This document shows, piece after piece, positions 41,490 through 42,043 of a stretch of 42,043 nt of DNA. Origin of the DNA: Frankiaceae bacterium. Lineage in GTDB: Bacteria > Actinomycetota > Actinomycetes > JAFAQI01. Each line of letters opens with the position of its first letter. Positions within the stretch are counted from its first letter, which is position 1. Under the pieces are notes generated by a model. That model searched no databases. It was given only the letters and a program-made list of their open reading frames with translations, and was not told where the DNA came from. The DNA lies in contig JAICMI010000006.1 in assembly GCA_025929315.1 (NCBI GenBank), positions 1 to 42,043 on the forward strand, in the 5' to 3' direction. A program made the translations under genes and the position numbers.

Positions 41490-41572
41490 CTCGCCGGGCT
41501 GGCGCGCGCCGCAAGGCCGCAGAAGCGCCGGCATGACTCGTCTCTTCATGCTTCTCGATCAGGAGGACGCTG

Positions 41573-42043
41573 ATGTCCCCGATGTTCCACGCCGCTGTGC
41601 TCGCAGAGGTGCACAAGGCCAGCGTGTCCGGCGGTGACAAGGGCATCCTCGTCGTCGTCGCGGTCGTCGCGGCCTTCGCGCTGCTCGTCGCCGGCTACTT
41701 CGCCCGCGAGGTGCTGCGCGCCGACCAGGGCACCCCGCGCATGCAGGACATCTCCAAGGCGGTGCAGGAGGGCGCGGCTGCTTATCTGCGTCGGCAGTTC
41801 ACGACGCTCGCGCCGTTCGCCGTCGTCATCTTCGCGCTGCTGTTCATCCTGCCGGCGGACACCACCGGTTCGCGCATCGGCCGGTCACTGTTCTTCCTCG
41901 TGGGCGCCGGCTTCTCGGCGTTCGTCGGCTTTGCCGGCATGACGCTCGCGACCCGCGCCAACGTGCGCATGGCTGCCGCCGCCAACACGGCCGGCCCCAA
42001 ACCGGCCATGCGCGTCGCGTTCCGCTCCGGCGGTGTCGTGGGC
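41573..42043 (+). CDS. hppA: Membrane-bound proton-pumping pyrophosphatase, N-terminal part
   Basis: 157 codons are open to the window end from ATG 41573, with AGGAGG 6-7 bases upstream. The opening helix (GILVVVAVVAAFALLVAGYFA) leads into TPRMQDISKAVQEGAAAYLRRQFTTLAPFAVVIFALLFIL and then GFAGMTLATRANVRMAAAA. The QEGAAAYLRRQ and MTLATRANVR motifs are diagnostic of H+-PPases. The catalytic DVGADLVGK loop lies outside the window. The enzyme couples PPi hydrolysis to proton export. Its place after the BldG pair matches Streptomyces. Confidence 0.95.
   Translation, partial: MSPMFHAAVLAEVHKASVSGGDKGILVVVAVVAAFALLVAGYFAREVLRADQGTPRMQDISKAVQEGAAAYLRRQFTTLAPFAVVIFALLFILPADTTGSRIGRSLFFLVGAGFSAFVGFAGMTLATRANVRMAAAANTAGPKPAMRVAFRSGGVVG

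Overview
The window is chromosomal DNA of a high-GC actinobacterium. The evidence is two WhiB-family regulators, a GlxR-type Crp, a MarP-like protease, a 6C RNA, actinobacterial Tad pilus genes, a BldG-like anti-anti-sigma factor and many GTG/TTG starts. From memory, much of the gene order matches the region from Rv3654c to Rv3683 of Mycobacterium tuberculosis, and the right end matches the bldG-hppA region of Streptomyces. The genus cannot be fixed from the sequence alone.

Left edge (1-620): the N-terminus of a tyrosine recombinase runs off the window. It is followed by a displaced tRNA 3' fragment and a perfect 22-bp inverted repeat. I read this as one end of an integrative element that extends to the left. 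Positions 619-4641 hold a methyltransferase/glycosyltransferase pair and a CPBP-type membrane protease with a zinc ribbon. Positions 4662-10801 are core genes: tRNA-Ser, SRP RNA, dnaX, ybaB, recR, a lipoprotein, then lysC-asd, the first and second steps of the aspartate pathway. LysC has a well-placed internal start for a beta subunit.

Positions 10758-14218 carry an MFS transporter, a small Cys-motif protein, an LPXTG surface protein, tRNA-Pro, a metallophosphoesterase and a YqeY-like protein. Positions 14223-26160 hold a bifunctional penicillin-binding protein, a WhiB4/WblA-like regulator, two Get3/ArsA-type ATPases, a second WhiB protein, a DUF4177 protein, RidA, a NUDIX hydrolase, an MBL hydrolase, a 1174-residue class III adenylyl cyclase/AAA/TPR protein, and a Crp regulator encoded tail to tail with the cyclase. 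Positions 26202-32670 carry a small membrane protein, an RsiG-like c-di-GMP-binding anti-sigma candidate, nth, a TlpA-like lipoprotein thioredoxin, a CoA-type NUDIX hydrolase, MarP, and an operon of holin-family protein, epoxide hydrolase and DUF309 protein.

Positions 32671-33278 lack an ordinary gene but hold several strong hairpins, a possible 22-codon micro-ORF and a 6C RNA. Positions 33279-38034 are a Tad/Flp pilus operon (CpaE/Ssd-like, TadA, TadB, TadC, Flp pilin, two TadE-like proteins). A class E sortase and a secreted FN3-like protein follow. The window ends with a membrane protein, a BldG-like STAS protein, an RsbW-like kinase and the start of hppA.

Several second-messenger and sigma-control parts lie close together: cAMP synthesis next to a cAMP receptor, a c-di-GMP motif protein 0.3 kb further on, and a partner-switching pair at the end. 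Several genes without a Shine-Dalgarno sequence have a TANNNT hexamer 6-7 bases before the start codon, which suggests leaderless transcription.
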